Source: Flavobacteriales bacterium CG_4_9_14_3_um_filter_40_17 (GTDB lineage: Bacteria > Bacteroidota > Bacteroidia > Flavobacteriales > Flavobacteriaceae). Taken from it: 54,188 bases of DNA. Positions 7,460-17,447 of the stretch are shown here, in pieces. Within the stretch, counting starts at the first letter, position 1. The number at the start of each line of letters is the position of its first letter. The notes beneath the pieces were generated by a model. It did no database searches. It saw nothing but the letters and a program-made list of their open reading frames with translations, and was not told the DNA's origin. A program made the translations under genes and the position numbers. The stretch covers positions 1-54,188 of the forward strand of contig PFUR01000051.1 in the NCBI GenBank assembly GCA_002790195.1, written 5' to 3'.

Positions 7460-9367
7460 TTAATGCCTTTCAATCAACTCAAATTGATTTTTATCGTTGA
7501 CCTTAACCAAGTTTTCCAAAAGTAAATTTTTAAGCATTCGCAATGCGATGTTTTCATGTATTTCAAGATGTTGTGCTATCTTTTTTGAGCTCAAGGGTTT
7601 CTCCGATAACAATTCGATGATGTTTTCATGAATCAGCAACCTGTTTTTGCTATAATGAGCCTGGTCTTTTGTAGCTTGACAAAATGAACAAATACCGCAA
7701 TTTTCTTTTGTTTTTTCACCGAAATAAGCACTGATCAATCGGCTTTTGCACTTGTCGGTTTCAACAACATAATTCCATATTTTTTTGGCTTTAATAGTTT
7801 TGTTATCAAGCTGTTGGCGAATATATGCCGCTATCCGATTGATGGTGTAATCATCTTCACGTGGTTCAATAAACAAGACGGAAATATCGGCGTTTATCGC
7901 TTCAAACTTTACGACACCTTGTTTGTCTAATTTTGTCAATTCTATTAGTATAGCCTCAACAGGTATTCGAGATTTTTTTGACAGTAAATCCATCTTGATA
8001 GGTATGTCATCATCAAATACTCCGGCGTAATTTCTCAACACCAACTTGATGATTTCTCCACTTCTCGGATTGGATTCGGCATGATCTAACAACAATTCGG
8101 TATTCCATAGGAATCGAATGGTGGTCTTTTTTTCGCCTTGCAAATTCAAATTGATGACTGCTTGATTGTCTAAAATTTTAAGGCAGTTCAAAGTCAAACT
8201 GAGTGGTAATTCAAACAGTTGGCAGAATTTATTAAAATTGAGATAAAATATTGTTTCGGGACAGTCACCATAACCTATTTGAAGATAGTTGCACAGTTTT
8301 CGATAAACCAATTTGACAGCATCTACTGTGGGTAATGCGCTTAAAAATTGCTGATAGAGCCGATCTTTGTCCGCATCGTTGTATAGAATGACCGCTCTCG
8401 ATTCTTTTCCGTCACGGCCTGCTCTGCCTGCTTCTTGGTAATAGTTTTCGATGCTGTCCGGTATATTGAGATGGGCAACCAATCGCACGTTGGCTTTGTC
8501 GATTCCCATACCGAAAGCATTGGTAGCCACGATTATTTGTATTTTCCCTTTCATCCATTGGTCAAGTTTTTCATTTTTTTCTTGAAAGGCCATTCCACCA
8601 TGGAAAAAGTCAGCAGTAAACCCTTTTTTCTTGAGAAATTGTGCCGTGTGAACCGTGTCTTTTCTGCTTCCAACATAGACGATTGCCGCATCTTTTAGAT
8701 TTTCCAAATGCCTACACAAGCCTTCAAACTTGTCATCGGTCTGTTGTGTCCAGTAGCCAATATTTTTTCTGCGGAAAGAGATGCTGAAAACCTCCGCATT
8801 GCGAAGTTGAAGGTTTTGATAGATGTCTTTTGCAACTTGCGCGGTTGCTGATGCGGTGAGTGCCATGACAGGAACTTGCGGATGCAATTCCCTAATCCGG
8901 TAAATTTCCCTATACGCAGGCCTGAAATCATGCCCCCATTCTGAAATACAATGCGCTTCATCGACGGCTATCAAATTTATTTTTAATTGCTTGATGTATG
9001 CTAGCACTAGCTCATTTCGCAGTCTTTCGGGTGAGAGATAGACAAATTTATAAGTACCAAAAAGGGTATTGTCAAGCAAACGGACAAGTTCGTCATAGGG
9101 AATATTCCCCGCCAATGAAATTGCTTTTATATTTTTGTTTTCCAAGGCTTTAACTTGATCTGTCATCAATGCAATCAAGGGCGATACAACCAAACAAATC
9201 CCGGGTTGCATGAGTGCCGGAATTTGGTAGCAAACCGATTTTCCACCACCAGTAGGCATGAGCACCAAACTGTCTTTTAGGAATGTTGCCGTTTCGATGA
9301 TTTGTGCTTGTGGATATCTAAATTCATCAAACCCCCAATATTTTTTGAGTATTTCCGACGCAGTCAT
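7460..9367 (-). CDS. recQ: RecQ family ATP-dependent DNA helicase
   Basis: 3'-5' DNA helicase for recombination and replication-fork repair. 635 residues. Helicase motifs in order: Walker A MPTGGGKSVCYQ (38-49), DEAH box VDEAHCISEWGHDF (about 136), TASA motif III, and motif VI QEAGRAGRDG in the second RecA domain. The RecQ C-terminal zinc region has its four cysteines in KCKS, ENCGICSFC near 540-560, followed by a winged-helix region. It lacks a clear HRDC domain, as is common for the shorter RecQ copies in this phylum. The AAA ATPase gene ends 16 nt upstream, so the two form a minus-strand pair. Confidence 0.95.
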   Translation of the reverse strand: MTASEILKKYWGFDEFRYPQAQIIETATFLKDSLVLMPTGGGKSVCYQIPALMQPGICLVVSPLIALMTDQVKALENKNIKAISLAGNIPYDELVRLLDNTLFGTYKFVYLSPERLRNELVLAYIKQLKINLIAVDEAHCISEWGHDFRPAYREIYRIRELHPQVPVMALTASATAQVAKDIYQNLQLRNAEVFSISFRRKNIGYWTQQTDDKFEGLCRHLENLKDAAIVYVGSRKDTVHTAQFLKKKGFTADFFHGGMAFQEKNEKLDQWMKGKIQIIVATNAFGMGIDKANVRLVAHLNIPDSIENYYQEAGRAGRDGKESRAVILYNDADKDRLYQQFLSALPTVDAVKLVYRKLCNYLQIGYGDCPETIFYLNFNKFCQLFELPLSLTLNCLKILDNQAVINLNLQGEKKTTIRFLWNTELLLDHAESNPRSGEIIKLVLRNYAGVFDDDIPIKMDLLSKKSRIPVEAILIELTKLDKQGVVKFEAINADISVLFIEPREDDYTINRIAAYIRQQLDNKTIKAKKIWNYVVETDKCKSRLISAYFGEKTKENCGICSFCQATKDQAHYSKNRLLIHENIIELLSEKPLSSKKIAQHLEIHENIALRMLKNLLLENLVKVNDKNQFELIERH

Positions 9368-9383
9368 AAATTGGTTTATTAAA

Positions 9384-9926
9384 TCAGAATGGCTTGAGGT
9401 AGTTGATGATAAAATAGGCTCTGTTGGCTACACTACCCGGCGGAATTTCAATGAGATTGTACCCCAGCTCAATGTAATGTGTGACCAAGGCGTGGTGAAT
9501 TTCACCTGCTTGGGAGTAACTTTCATATCGCTCGTTGTCGCAAACATATATTTCTTCCCAAAGTGGGAGCATAAAAACTAAATCATAGCGATATTGCCTT
9601 CCTGCTTCGATAAAAATTGGCGGACAAGGCGTTTTCGAAAAGTCTAAATAAGCTTTAACATCCGGTATGCCTCGGTCAAAATAGACGAGCGGTTTGGTTC
9701 CATTTTCGGCTTCTTTAAACTGACGGATGCGTCCTTCCAAAAGTTTTTGACTAAAGTAAATCGGGTCGGTCAAGAAAAGCTGTTCGACACCGTTCTTGCG
9801 CGCGTCAAGTGTCACCTGACGGGATATTTCATGGAAACAACAAGCACCCTCTGCTTCAAGTTGTTGCATAATAGAAGATTTTCCGGTACCGGGACCGCCC
9901 GTGATGACTATTCTTTTTGATTTCAA
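9384..9926 (-). CDS. AAA_28-type P-loop ATPase
   Basis: About 180 residues, starting just before the P-loop ITGGPGTGKSS. A Walker B-like segment LVYFDRGIPD follows in the middle, and HEISRQVTLDARK lies after the P-loop, as in AAA_28/NadR-like ATPases of Bacteroidota. An ATG-started frame reaches 10022. However, homologous proteins begin close to the P-loop, and a TAAATTTG -7 box on the minus strand (9952-9945) would start transcription inside the longer version. I therefore prefer the TTG at 9926. The substrate is unknown; a nucleotide- or cofactor-kinase-like role is possible. The gene runs into recQ. Confidence 0.78.
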   Translation of the reverse strand: MKSKRIVITGGPGTGKSSIMQQLEAEGACCFHEISRQVTLDARKNGVEQLFLTDPIYFSQKLLEGRIRQFKEAENGTKPLVYFDRGIPDVKAYLDFSKTPCPPIFIEAGRQYRYDLVFMLPLWEEIYVCDNERYESYSQAGEIHHALVTHYIELGYNLIEIPPGSVANRAYFIINYLKPF

Positions 9927-10224
9927 AAAATATGGTTTTAATGACAAATTTAATAAAATAAGCCGAGATGTCTTGATGTGCCCTTGTGCTTTAGATTGGA
10001 GGTGAATTTTCTTCTGTTCCAAATGCTATCAATTAAAATTCTAACTGTTTATTGTGCTATTTTTGAGAAAATTATACTGTGTGTGAAATAATCAAACCGA
10101 TTGCTTTAGCAGAAAAAATTAAAAAATAGGTTTTGTTTTTTAAGGTACAAAGACACAATCATATATAAGCAAAATATTTTTACGACCTTTGCTATCTACT
10201 TCAAACCCCTTAAAAACAATAGAC

Positions 10225-11175
10225 ATGTCCGTGAAAATCCGAATCGTATTTATGGGTACACCTGAGTTTGCCGTTCACATACTGCAACACATTCTTTCAG
10301 AAAATTTTGAAGTAGTTGCCGTGGTAACTGTCCCGGACAAGCCTTCCGGACGCGGGCAAAAAATGCATTTGAGTGCAATCAAAAAATTTGCCGTCGGCCT
10401 AAACATTCCGGTGATGCAACCTGAAAAGTTGAAATCGATCGAATTTCTAAACCAACTTGCTTCCTTTTCGGCAGATTTGTTCGTGGTTGTTGCCTTTCGG
10501 ATGCTTCCAAAAGAAGTTTGGAAAATGCCAAGATTGGGTACTTTCAACCTGCATGCTTCGCTCCTACCGGATTACCGCGGTGCTGCACCCATCAATTGGG
10601 CCGTCATCAACGGAGAAGAGAAAACCGGGGTGACCACTTTCGTCATTGACGATAGAATTGACACCGGAGACATCATTGATTCCTTAGAAACAAACATCCT
10701 ATCAGATGAAACGGCGGGTGAACTTCACGATCGTTTGGCCGAATTAGGCGGTGAATTGGTTGTGCAAACACTTCGGAAAATTGCAACCGGTTCCGTTCAA
10801 ACCAAAGTCCAATCCATGGAAAATCCTCCAAAAGTTGCACCTAAATTAAATATTGAAAACACCCGTATCGATTGGAATCGGTCTTCAAAAGAAATTCACA
10901 ATTTGGTCAGAGGGCTCAATCCGTTTCCAAAAGCTTGGAGTATTTTAGACAATAAAGGTGAGCAATTGAGTGTGGCTATCCTCAAAACAGCGTTAACCGA
11001 ACAAAACCTTTCTTTGAAACCGGGAAACATTCAAACGAGCAAAAAAGAAATCTTTGTCGGCACAGGAAATGGAATTATTCAGGTTTCAGTATTGCAACTA
11101 CCCGGCAAAAAGCCTTTGAAAAGCCTAGATTTATTGAATGGCTACCGGTTTGAACCCGATTCGAGCTTTATTTGA
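10225..11175 (+). CDS. fmt: Methionyl-tRNA formyltransferase
   Basis: Formylates initiator Met-tRNA with 10-formyl-THF. 316 residues. N-terminal domain: RIVFMGTPEFA at the start, then FNLHASLLPDYRGAAPINW carrying the catalytic Asn and His and the SLLP loop that contacts folate, then DTGDI with the catalytic Asp. The C-terminal OB-like tRNA-binding domain follows from about residue 210 (RIDWNRSS, LNPFPKAW). I chose ATG 10225 because it puts the conserved RIVFMGTPEF at the N-terminus; a TTG at 10189 would add 12 atypical residues. HU follows on the same strand with its own promoter. Confidence 0.96.
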   Translation: MSVKIRIVFMGTPEFAVHILQHILSENFEVVAVVTVPDKPSGRGQKMHLSAIKKFAVGLNIPVMQPEKLKSIEFLNQLASFSADLFVVVAFRMLPKEVWKMPRLGTFNLHASLLPDYRGAAPINWAVINGEEKTGVTTFVIDDRIDTGDIIDSLETNILSDETAGELHDRLAELGGELVVQTLRKIATGSVQTKVQSMENPPKVAPKLNIENTRIDWNRSSKEIHNLVRGLNPFPKAWSILDNKGEQLSVAILKTALTEQNLSLKPGNIQTSKKEIFVGTGNGIIQVSVLQLPGKKPLKSLDLLNGYRFEPDSSFI

Positions 11176-11247
11176 ACCCAATTTGCACTGCGTTTTTAAC
11201 AATTTCTTAAAGTTATCAACAAAAACGCTTGTTTCCCTTGATTTTAC

Positions 11248-11277
11248 TTGCATGATAGCAAAAAGCATATAATTTTG
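11248..11277 (+). promoter_or_regulatory. Promoter of the HU gene
   Basis: TTG (11248-11250), a 19-nt spacer, then TAATTTTG (11270-11277) match the Bacteroidota promoter consensus. The expected start is near 11282, giving a leader of about 30 nt before ATG 11311. Confidence 0.7.
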
Positions 11278-11310
11278 TTAAAAGAAAAGTCTAACATTAA
11301 ATATTAAATT

Positions 11311-11583
11311 ATGAACAAAACAGAATTAATTGATGCCATCGCTGCTGACGCAGGCATCTCAAAAGCAGCTGCTAAAAAAGCCCTTGAGTCATTCTTAGGC
11401 AATGTTGAAGGAGCACTTAAAAAAGGTGGACGTGTTTCTTTGGTTGGATTCGGTTCTTGGTCTGTTTCTACCAGAAGCGCCAGAGAAGGAAGAAACCCAC
11501 AAACCGGAGCTACAATCAAAATCAAAGCAAAAAAAGTGGTCAAATTCAAAGCTGGTTCAGAATTGTCTGATGCTGTAAACTAA
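11311..11583 (+). CDS. hup: HU family DNA-binding protein
   Basis: Nucleoid protein that bends and compacts DNA as a dimer. 90 residues, the standard length. Two N-terminal helices (MNKTELIDAIAADAGISK) precede the beta arm with GFGSWSVSTRSAREGRNPQTG. The arm keeps the RNPQTG turn with the intercalating Pro, and the C-terminal helix ends in SELSDAVN. It has its own strong promoter and is followed 28 nt later by a clear terminator, so it is a monocistronic unit. Confidence 0.96.
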   Translation: MNKTELIDAIAADAGISKAAAKKALESFLGNVEGALKKGGRVSLVGFGSWSVSTRSAREGRNPQTGATIKIKAKKVVKFKAGSELSDAVN

Positions 11584-11610
11584 GAAATCTAGCCCTTAAA
11601 TTAAAAAGAG

Positions 11611-11635
11611 CCTTCCATTTGGAAGGTTTTTTTTT
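11611..11635 (+). terminator. Intrinsic terminator of the HU gene
   Basis: CCTTCC (11611-11616), loop ATTT, GGAAGG (11621-11626), then nine T residues. This is a textbook factor-independent terminator directly after the HU stop codon. Confidence 0.9.
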
Positions 11636-11740
11636 AACTAAAATCAGTATATGCCGACTTTAAATCGATGTTGGCAATAAGCCTGAAAAGAAAAAATCAT
11701 CCGTATATTTTGACAAAATCTACCTTATCACTTCTAACAA

Positions 11741-11770
11741 AAACTCCCGAATCATGCGATTCGGGAGTTT
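11741..11770 (-). terminator. Intrinsic terminator of eno
   Basis: A perfect 13-bp stem, AAACTCCCGAATC (11741-11753) with GATTCGGGAGTTT (11758-11770), around a 4-nt loop. On the minus strand it follows eno by 26 nt and ends in a run of T residues. The flanks would also allow some termination of plus-strand transcription. Confidence 0.88.
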
Positions 11771-11796
11771 TAGTTTACATTTATTTTGAAAACCGC

Positions 11797-13089
11797 TTAA
11801 AACTTCACTTTAAGCGCTTTTTCTTGCGGATAGTAAGCCACGTCTTCCAACTCTTCCTCGATGCGGAGCAACTGGTTGTACTTGGCCATACGGTCAGAGC
11901 GGGAAGCCGATCCGGTTTTGATTTGACCGGTGTTGAGTGCCACAGCCAAATCCGCGATAGTGTTGTCTTCGGTTTCTCCGGAGCGGTGAGACATTACAGT
12001 CGTGTAACCCGCGTTTTTAGCCATGTTGACTGCTGCAATTGTTTCGGTCAACGTTCCGATTTGGTTTACTTTTATCAGAATCGAATTGGCAATCCCATTT
12101 TCGATACCTTTTGAGAGTTTTTCAACATTAGTCACGAACAAATCATCGCCTACCAATTGAATTTTATCACCGGCGATTTCGGTTAAATATTTCCAACCTT
12201 CCCAATCATTTTCGTCCATTCCGTCCTCGATAGAAATAATCGGGTACTTTCCAGCCAAAGAAGCTAAATAATCAGCCTGTTCTTTAGAAGAACGAACAAC
12301 ACCGCTGTCTCCTTCAAATTTTTTATAGTTGTATTTTCCACCTTCAAAGAATTCGGAGGCCGCACAATCGAGTGCAAGGAAAACTTCTTCGCCGGGTTTG
12401 TAGCCTGCTTTTTTGATAGCAGAAATAACAGTTTCAAGCGCGTCTTCAGTTCCGCCAAACTCGGGGGCAAATCCGCCTTCGTCACCGACAGAGGTTGTCA
12501 ATTTACGGTCGTGGAGGATTTTTTTCAAGTTGTGAAAAATCTCCGTTCCCATTTGTAACGCGTGGCTAAAACATTTGGCTTTCACAGGCATAATCATAAA
12601 CTCTTGGAAAGCAATCGGCGCATCAGAATGTGAACCCCCGTTGACGATATTCATCATCGGTACGGGCAGCGTATTGGCACTAACACCGCCAACATACCTG
12701 AAAAGAGAAATACCCAACTCATCGGCAGCAGCCTTGGCAACAGCCAAAGACACACCCAGAATGGCATTGGCTCCCAATCTTGATTTGTTGGGTGTCCCGT
12801 CCAATTCAATCATGATTTTATCGATCAGGTTTTGTTCAAAAACAGACAAGCCTTCTAATTCCAAAGCAATGATATCATTCACATTTTCGACGGCTTTCAA
12901 TACGCCCTTACCCATAAAATCTTTTCCTCCGTCACGCAGTTCAACGGCTTCATATTCGCCGGTGGAAGCGCCAGAAGGTACGGCTGCCCGTCCGAATGCG
13001 CCCGTGGTGGTAGTCACATCTACCTCAATGGTAGGGTTTCCTCTTGAATCGAAAATTTGTCTGGCGTGAATGTCTAAAATGGTACTCAT
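11797..13089 (-). CDS. eno: Enolase
   Basis: Interconverts 2-phosphoglycerate and PEP in glycolysis. 430 residues. Signatures in order: [33 protein letters not shown] (substrate loop), [12 protein letters not shown] with the catalytic Glu pair region, [14 protein letters not shown] and VGDDLFVTN with Mg ligands, [13 protein letters not shown] with the catalytic Lys, and SHRSGETED. The ATG at 13089 gives the normal short N-terminus. carA ends 33 nt upstream on the same strand and no terminator lies between, so eno is probably read from carA as well as any promoter of its own. Confidence 0.98.
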   Translation of the reverse strand: MSTILDIHARQIFDSRGNPTIEVDVTTTTGAFGRAAVPSGASTGEYEAVELRDGGKDFMGKGVLKAVENVNDIIALELEGLSVFEQNLIDKIMIELDGTPNKSRLGANAILGVSLAVAKAAADELGISLFRYVGGVSANTLPVPMMNIVNGGSHSDAPIAFQEFMIMPVKAKCFSHALQMGTEIFHNLKKILHDRKLTTSVGDEGGFAPEFGGTEDALETVISAIKKAGYKPGEEVFLALDCAASEFFEGGKYNYKKFEGDSGVVRSSKEQADYLASLAGKYPIISIEDGMDENDWEGWKYLTEIAGDKIQLVGDDLFVTNVEKLSKGIENGIANSILIKVNQIGTLTETIAAVNMAKNAGYTTVMSHRSGETEDNTIADLAVALNTGQIKTGSASRSDRMAKYNQLLRIEEELEDVAYYPQEKALKVKF

Positions 13090-13122
13090 AATATTTGTGT
13101 TAAATTATTTTTAAAACTTTTG

Positions 13123-14244
13123 CTAAATCGCTTCAATCGCTTGATATTGTTTGATATTATCAATAAACTGATTGAAAAGGTAAGATGCGTCGTGCGGGCC
13201 GGGAGCAGCTTCTGGGTGGTATTGTACAGAGAAACAAGGTTTGTTTTTTATCTTGATTCCAGCAACGGTATAATCGTTTAGATGCACATGGGTTATCTCG
13301 ACATCTGGGTGGTTTTCCGTTTGCGTTTTATCGATAGAAAAACCGTGATTTTGAGAGGTTATTTCTCCTTTTCCTGTTGCGATATTCATCACCGGATGGT
13401 TGATTCCTCTGTGCCCATTGTGCATCTTGTAGGTTGATATGCCTTTGGCGAGTGCCAAAATTTGATGACCGAGACAAATCCCGAAAAGTGGCTTGTTGCT
13501 CTCCAATATTTTCATGGTAGTTTCGATGGGTTTTTTGAGTGGTTCAGGATCGCCCGGCCCGTTTGACAGGAAATAACCATCTGGCTGAAAGGCCTCCATT
13601 TCTTCAAAAGTAGCATCATAAGGAAATACTTTCACATAAACGCCACGAGCATCGAGGTTGCGAAGTATATTTTTTTTGATACCCAAATCGAGGGCGGCGA
13701 CTTTCATAGCTGCCTCCGGATTACCCACAAAATAGGGCTCTTTGGTTGAAACAATGGAAGCGAGTTCAAGTCCTTTCATCGAAGGAAAAGCGGCCAATTT
13801 TTGTTTCAACATTTCTATCTGGTCTATTTCGGTGCTGATGGCTGCATTCATGGCACCGTGGTCGCGAATGTAAGCAACGAGTGCCCGTGTGTCAACATCG
13901 GAAATGGCAATTAGTTGGTGCTTTTCCAAAAACTTTTCCAAAGTGATATCGGCGGATGGTCTGGATTCAAAATAACTAAAATTACGGCATATCAAGCCTG
14001 ATATTTTGATTCCATCAGATTCTGACTCATCCATTTCAACCCCATAATTCCCAATGTGTGCATTCGTAGTGACCATGAGTTGACCAAAATACGAAGGATC
14101 TGTAAATATTTCTTGGTATCCGGTCATGCCTGTGTTAAAACAGAGTTCGCCAAAAGTACTGCCTTTCACACCTACTGATTTTCCGAAGAAAATAGTTCCA
14201 TCGGCTAGTAAAACAATGGCTTGCGGTCGGGTGTTGTATTTCAT
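13123..14244 (-). CDS. carA: Carbamoyl-phosphate synthase small (glutaminase) subunit
   Basis: Releases ammonia from glutamine for the CarB subunit, feeding arginine and pyrimidine synthesis. 373 residues. The N-terminal CPSase small-chain domain (GSTFGELCFNTGMTGYQEIFTDPSY region) is followed by a class I glutaminase domain with nucleophile C257 in GICLGHQ and the His/Glu dyad H343/E345 in QYHPEAAPGP. carB is not in the window. The gene lies between rplQ and eno on the same strand, but a strong terminator after rplQ separates it from the ribosomal cluster, and it has a leader of about 120 nt. Confidence 0.97.
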   Translation of the reverse strand: MKYNTRPQAIVLLADGTIFFGKSVGVKGSTFGELCFNTGMTGYQEIFTDPSYFGQLMVTTNAHIGNYGVEMDESESDGIKISGLICRNFSYFESRPSADITLEKFLEKHQLIAISDVDTRALVAYIRDHGAMNAAISTEIDQIEMLKQKLAAFPSMKGLELASIVSTKEPYFVGNPEAAMKVAALDLGIKKNILRNLDARGVYVKVFPYDATFEEMEAFQPDGYFLSNGPGDPEPLKKPIETTMKILESNKPLFGICLGHQILALAKGISTYKMHNGHRGINHPVMNIATGKGEITSQNHGFSIDKTQTENHPDVEITHVHLNDYTVAGIKIKNKPCFSVQYHPEAAPGPHDASYLFNQFIDNIKQYQAIEAI

Positions 14245-14378
14245 CAGATTATTTTATTGTTTTCTTCGGTCAGATGCAACCTCCGCTGTTTAAAAAAATC
14301 ATCAGCCTGTACGTTTGTTAAAGCGCTAAAGCAGGGCGGTTTCATTTGAGTGAAAGTCATAAAGCGGTTACAAAAATA
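14245..14378 (-). promoter_or_regulatory. carA promoter and hairpin-containing leader
   Basis: On the minus strand TATTTTTG (14378-14371) is a perfect -7 box; no TTG stands at the expected -33 position. The leader contains GCCCTG (14335-14330) able to pair with CAGGC (14307-14303), followed within a few nt by seven T residues (14296-14290). That is a possible attenuator, but the stem is short and its loop 22 nt. I see no PyrR-type binding sequence. Confidence 0.35.
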
Positions 14379-14384
14379 ACATAA

Positions 14385-14419
14385 AAAAAAGGATAAACTA
14401 AGACAGTTTATCCTTTTTT
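14385..14419 (-). terminator. Terminator of the ribosomal protein cluster
   Basis: A perfect 15-bp stem (14385-14399 with 14405-14419), core GGATAAACT/AGTTTATCC, around loop AAGAC, flanked by A-runs and T-runs. It lies 21 nt past the rplQ stop and closes the 17-kb translation operon. Confidence 0.92.
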
Positions 14420-14439
14420 AATGTTAAGAAAACATTCAT

Positions 14440-14952
14440 TTATTCTTTTGTTTCGTCTGTAACAGAATCTGAATCAGCGGCTTCAGTAGTTGTTATATCA
14501 ACAGCTTCTTCGGCGGCAGATTCAGCAGCTTTCACTACTTTGGATCCGCGGCGACGCGTTTTCTTTTTAGCCGGCTTGTTGGCGTTGTAGATTTCGTTGA
14601 AGTCAACCAACTCAATTAAGGCCATGTCGGCGTTGTCACCCAATCGATTGCCCAATTTGATGATGCGGGTATATCCACCCGGACGATCGCCCACTTTTGG
14701 CGCTACATCTCTAAACAACTCAGTCACCATATATTTGTCTTTGATTTGAGCAAAAACCAAACGACGGTTGTGTGTCGTGTCGGTTTTAGATTTGGTTACC
14801 AAGGGTTCAAAAAAGACTTTCAGTGCTTTTGCTTTGGCGAGGGTAGTGTTGATTCGCTTGTGTTCGATAAGCGAGCAAGACATATTTGCCAACATCGATT
14901 TTCTATGGGCAGTTTTTCTGCCTAAATGATTTATTTTTTTTCCGTGTCTCAT
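14440..14952 (-). CDS. rplQ: 50S ribosomal protein L17 with acidic tail
   Basis: Binds domain III of 23S rRNA near the exit tunnel. The core ([20 protein letters not shown] to about residue 115) is the usual L17. At 170 residues it is longer than the roughly 127 of E. coli. The extra part is a basic patch ([15 protein letters not shown]) followed by an Ala/Glu/Asp/Thr-rich tail, an extension I expect in Bacteroidota. It is the last gene of the operon, 29 nt after rpoA, before a strong terminator. Confidence 0.97.
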   Translation of the reverse strand: MRHGKKINHLGRKTAHRKSMLANMSCSLIEHKRINTTLAKAKALKVFFEPLVTKSKTDTTHNRRLVFAQIKDKYMVTELFRDVAPKVGDRPGGYTRIIKLGNRLGDNADMALIELVDFNEIYNANKPAKKKTRRRGSKVVKAAESAAEEAVDITTTEAADSDSVTDETKE

Positions 14953-14981
14953 TATTTCAAACTTTTAGGAACGCGATTGCG

Positions 14982-15974
14982 TTAGTCTTTGTCTAATTTA
15001 TATTTACCTAAATCCATACCGAAATTCAATCCTTTTGCATGAACCAACTCATCCAACTCGGTAAGCGATTTTTTACCAAAATTTCTGAATTTCATCAAAT
15101 CGTTTTTGTTGAAAGAAACCAAGTCGCCAAGTGTATCGACTTCAGCAGCTTTCAAACAATTTAAAGCTCTAACAGACAAGTCCATATCTACAAGCTTGGT
15201 TTTGAGCAATTGGCGCATGTGCAAGGACTCTTCATCGTATGTTTCGGTTTGTGCTACTTCGTCAGCTTCTAAAGTGATGCGTTCATCTGAGAACAACATA
15301 AAGTGGTGAATCAAAGTTTTTGCAGCCAATGTCAAGGCTTCTTTTGGATGGATTGAACCGTCGGTGATGAGGTCGATTACCAGTTTTTCGTAGTCTGTTT
15401 TTTGTTCAACCCTAAAGTTTTCGATGGTGTATTTTACATTTTTGATAGGCGTATAAATGGAGTCCATCGCGATGGTGCCGAAAACAGCATTTGGTTTTTT
15501 GTTTTCCTCGGCCGGAACGTAGCCTCTACCTCTTTCGATGGTAAACTCAAAATTGAGGATTACATTGGCTTCTTTATTGAGGATAACCAAATCGGGGTTA
15601 AGGACTTGAAAACCGGAAATGTACTTTTGCAAATCGCCGGCAGTGATTTGATCTTTTCCGGTCAGAGAAACGCTAACTATTTCGGCTTCTGATTCTTCGA
15701 TTTGATTTTTGAAACGGACTTGTTTGAGGTTAAGAACAATTTCGGTAACATCTTCTACAACTCCTTTGATGGTAGAAAACTCATGCTCGACTCCTTCAAT
15801 CCTTAATGAGGATATTGCGTAGCCTTCCAAGGAAGACAACAATACTCTTCTGAGCGCGTTACCTACTGTCAATCCGTAACCGGGTTCCAAAGGCCTGAAT
15901 TCAAAGCGGCCTTCAAAATCCGTAGAATCAATCATGATAACTTTATCGGGCTTTTGAAAATTTAATACTGCCAT
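14982..15974 (-). CDS. rpoA: RNA polymerase subunit alpha
   Basis: Dimerises to nucleate RNA polymerase assembly and contacts promoters and activators through its C-terminal domain. 330 residues. The N-terminal assembly domain holds [24 protein letters not shown] and the conserved EGV-EFS segment. The linker and C-terminal domain follow from about 245, with [20 protein letters not shown] and the helix-hairpin-helix end [12 protein letters not shown]. It sits in the usual place between rpsD and rplQ. Confidence 0.98.
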   Translation of the reverse strand: MAVLNFQKPDKVIMIDSTDFEGRFEFRPLEPGYGLTVGNALRRVLLSSLEGYAISSLRIEGVEHEFSTIKGVVEDVTEIVLNLKQVRFKNQIEESEAEIVSVSLTGKDQITAGDLQKYISGFQVLNPDLVILNKEANVILNFEFTIERGRGYVPAEENKKPNAVFGTIAMDSIYTPIKNVKYTIENFRVEQKTDYEKLVIDLITDGSIHPKEALTLAAKTLIHHFMLFSDERITLEADEVAQTETYDEESLHMRQLLKTKLVDMDLSVRALNCLKAAEVDTLGDLVSFNKNDLMKFRNFGKKSLTELDELVHAKGLNFGMDLGKYKLDKD

Positions 15975-15994
15975 AATAATTAGGGTTTCAAAGA

Positions 15995-16600
15995 TTATTT
16001 TGAATACAATTCGACGATGAGTTGTTCTTTAATGTTTTCCGGTATTTGTACACGTTGGGGAATTGAAACAAAAGTCCCCTCCAATTTGTCTGAATTCCAA
16101 GTCAACCATTCATATACGTTGGATGTTCTTGCCAATGAATCTTCGATGGCTGTCAATGATTTTGATTTCTCTCTTACGGCAACTACATCGCCTGTTTTGA
16201 GGATGTATGAAGGAATGTTTACGACATGCCCGTTTACGGTAATGTGTCTGTGAGAAACCAATTGACGAGCCCCACTTCTGGAAGGTGAAATTCCCATTCT
16301 GTAAACGACGTTGTCCAATCTGGATTCGCACAATTGGAGCAAAACTTCACCGGTAATGCCTTGGCTTCGGGTTGCTTTTTCAAACATATTCCTAAACTGG
16401 CGTTCCAATACGCCGTAGGTGTATTTTGCTTTTTGCTTTTCCATCAACTGGACAGCATATTCAGATTTTTTACCTCTTTTGCTGGCCAATCCATGTTGAC
16501 CCGGGGGGTAATTTTTCTTTTCAAATGACTTATCTTCTCCGAAGATAGCTTCGCCGAATTTTCTGGCGATTTTAGTTTTGGGACCGGTATATCTTGCCAT
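15995..16600 (-). CDS. rpsD: 30S ribosomal protein S4 (zinc-free form)
   Basis: Primary 16S rRNA-binding protein that nucleates 30S assembly and, in E. coli, represses its operon. 201 residues. The S4 RNA-binding domain covers about 90-155 ([22 protein letters not shown], then [11 protein letters not shown]). The N-terminus, [17 protein letters not shown], has none of the CxxC pairs that bind zinc in some S4 proteins. The gap to rpoA is 20 nt. Confidence 0.97.
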   Translation of the reverse strand: MARYTGPKTKIARKFGEAIFGEDKSFEKKNYPPGQHGLASKRGKKSEYAVQLMEKQKAKYTYGVLERQFRNMFEKATRSQGITGEVLLQLCESRLDNVVYRMGISPSRSGARQLVSHRHITVNGHVVNIPSYILKTGDVVAVREKSKSLTAIEDSLARTSNVYEWLTWNSDKLEGTFVSIPQRVQIPENIKEQLIVELYSK

Positions 16601-16678
16601 AGGTAATTGGATTAAACATCCGCTGTCGTGAATTAAGGTCAGTCCTTCGCCGACGTTTTGCGCATGTTGGAATTAATA

Positions 16679-17062
16679 TTAAACTCTTCTTCTTTTTGGT
16701 GGGCGGCATCCGTTGTGTGGCATAGGTGTAATGTCAACTATTTCGGTTACTTCGATACCACTGTTGTGAATGCTCCTGATGGCAGATTCTCTACCGTTTC
16801 CTGGACCTTTCACAAATACTTTTACTTTTCTCAGGCCAGCTTCTTGAGCCACTTTTGAAGCGTCTTCGGCGGCTAACTGAGCAGCATAAGGCGTGTTTTT
16901 CTTAGAACCTCTGAATCCCATTTTCCCTGCAGATGACCAAGAAATTACCTCTCCTTTTTTATTAGTCAAGGCTATGATAATGTTGTTGAAAGAAGCGCTA
17001 ACATGTGCTTCACCGTTAGCCTCAACAATGACTTTACGTTTTTTTGTGGTTGTCTTTGCCAT
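16679..17062 (-). CDS. rpsK: 30S ribosomal protein S11
   Basis: Platform protein contacting mRNA near the Shine-Dalgarno cleft. 127 residues. Diagnostic are [39 protein letters not shown], the [11 protein letters not shown] loop and the C-terminal [15 protein letters not shown]. It follows rpsM by 8 nt. In Bacteroidota the neighbouring 16S tail often lacks a usable anti-Shine-Dalgarno interaction, which fits the weak ribosome-binding sites throughout this window. Confidence 0.98.
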   Translation of the reverse strand: MAKTTTKKRKVIVEANGEAHVSASFNNIIIALTNKKGEVISWSSAGKMGFRGSKKNTPYAAQLAAEDASKVAQEAGLRKVKVFVKGPGNGRESAIRSIHNSGIEVTEIVDITPMPHNGCRPPKRRRV

Positions 17063-17070
17063 ATTAACTA

Positions 17071-17445
17071 TTATTTAGTTACTTTCTTCTTGTTAGCAAC
17101 TGTTTTTCTTTTCCCTTTGCGGGTTCTTGAATTGTTTTTAGTACGTTGGCCTCTGAGCGGAAGTCCCAAACGGTGTCTGATACCTCGGTAGCATCCGATG
17201 TCCATCAATCGCTTGATGTGTAATTGGATTTCCGAACGAAGTTCGCCTTCGATTTTGAAATAACTAACTGCATCACGAATACCCGCGATTGCATCGTCAT
17301 CCCAATCTTGAACTTTGGTGTTTTCATCAACTCCGGCTTTCGCCAAAATTTCTCTGGCTCTGCTTCTGCCTATACCAAAAATATAGGTCAAAGCGATCAC
17401 GCCACGTTTTTGCTTGGGTAAATCAACCCCTGAAATTCTTGCCAT
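17071..17445 (-). CDS. rpsM: 30S ribosomal protein S13
   Basis: Head protein that contacts the P-site tRNA and bridges to the 50S subunit. 124 residues: [19 protein letters not shown] at the start, the helix-two-turn-helix [11 protein letters not shown], and [19 protein letters not shown]-type sequence leading into a basic tail ([17 protein letters not shown]). Its start is 2 nt after the rpmJ stop codon. Confidence 0.98.
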   Translation of the reverse strand: MARISGVDLPKQKRGVIALTYIFGIGRSRAREILAKAGVDENTKVQDWDDDAIAGIRDAVSYFKIEGELRSEIQLHIKRLMDIGCYRGIRHRLGLPLRGQRTKNNSRTRKGKRKTVANKKKVTK

Positions 17446-17447
17446 AA

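Noticed and set aside
11668-12114. 148-codon plus-strand frame antisense to eno
   Set aside because: It covers the eno terminator and the conserved enolase C-terminus on the other strand; shadow frame.
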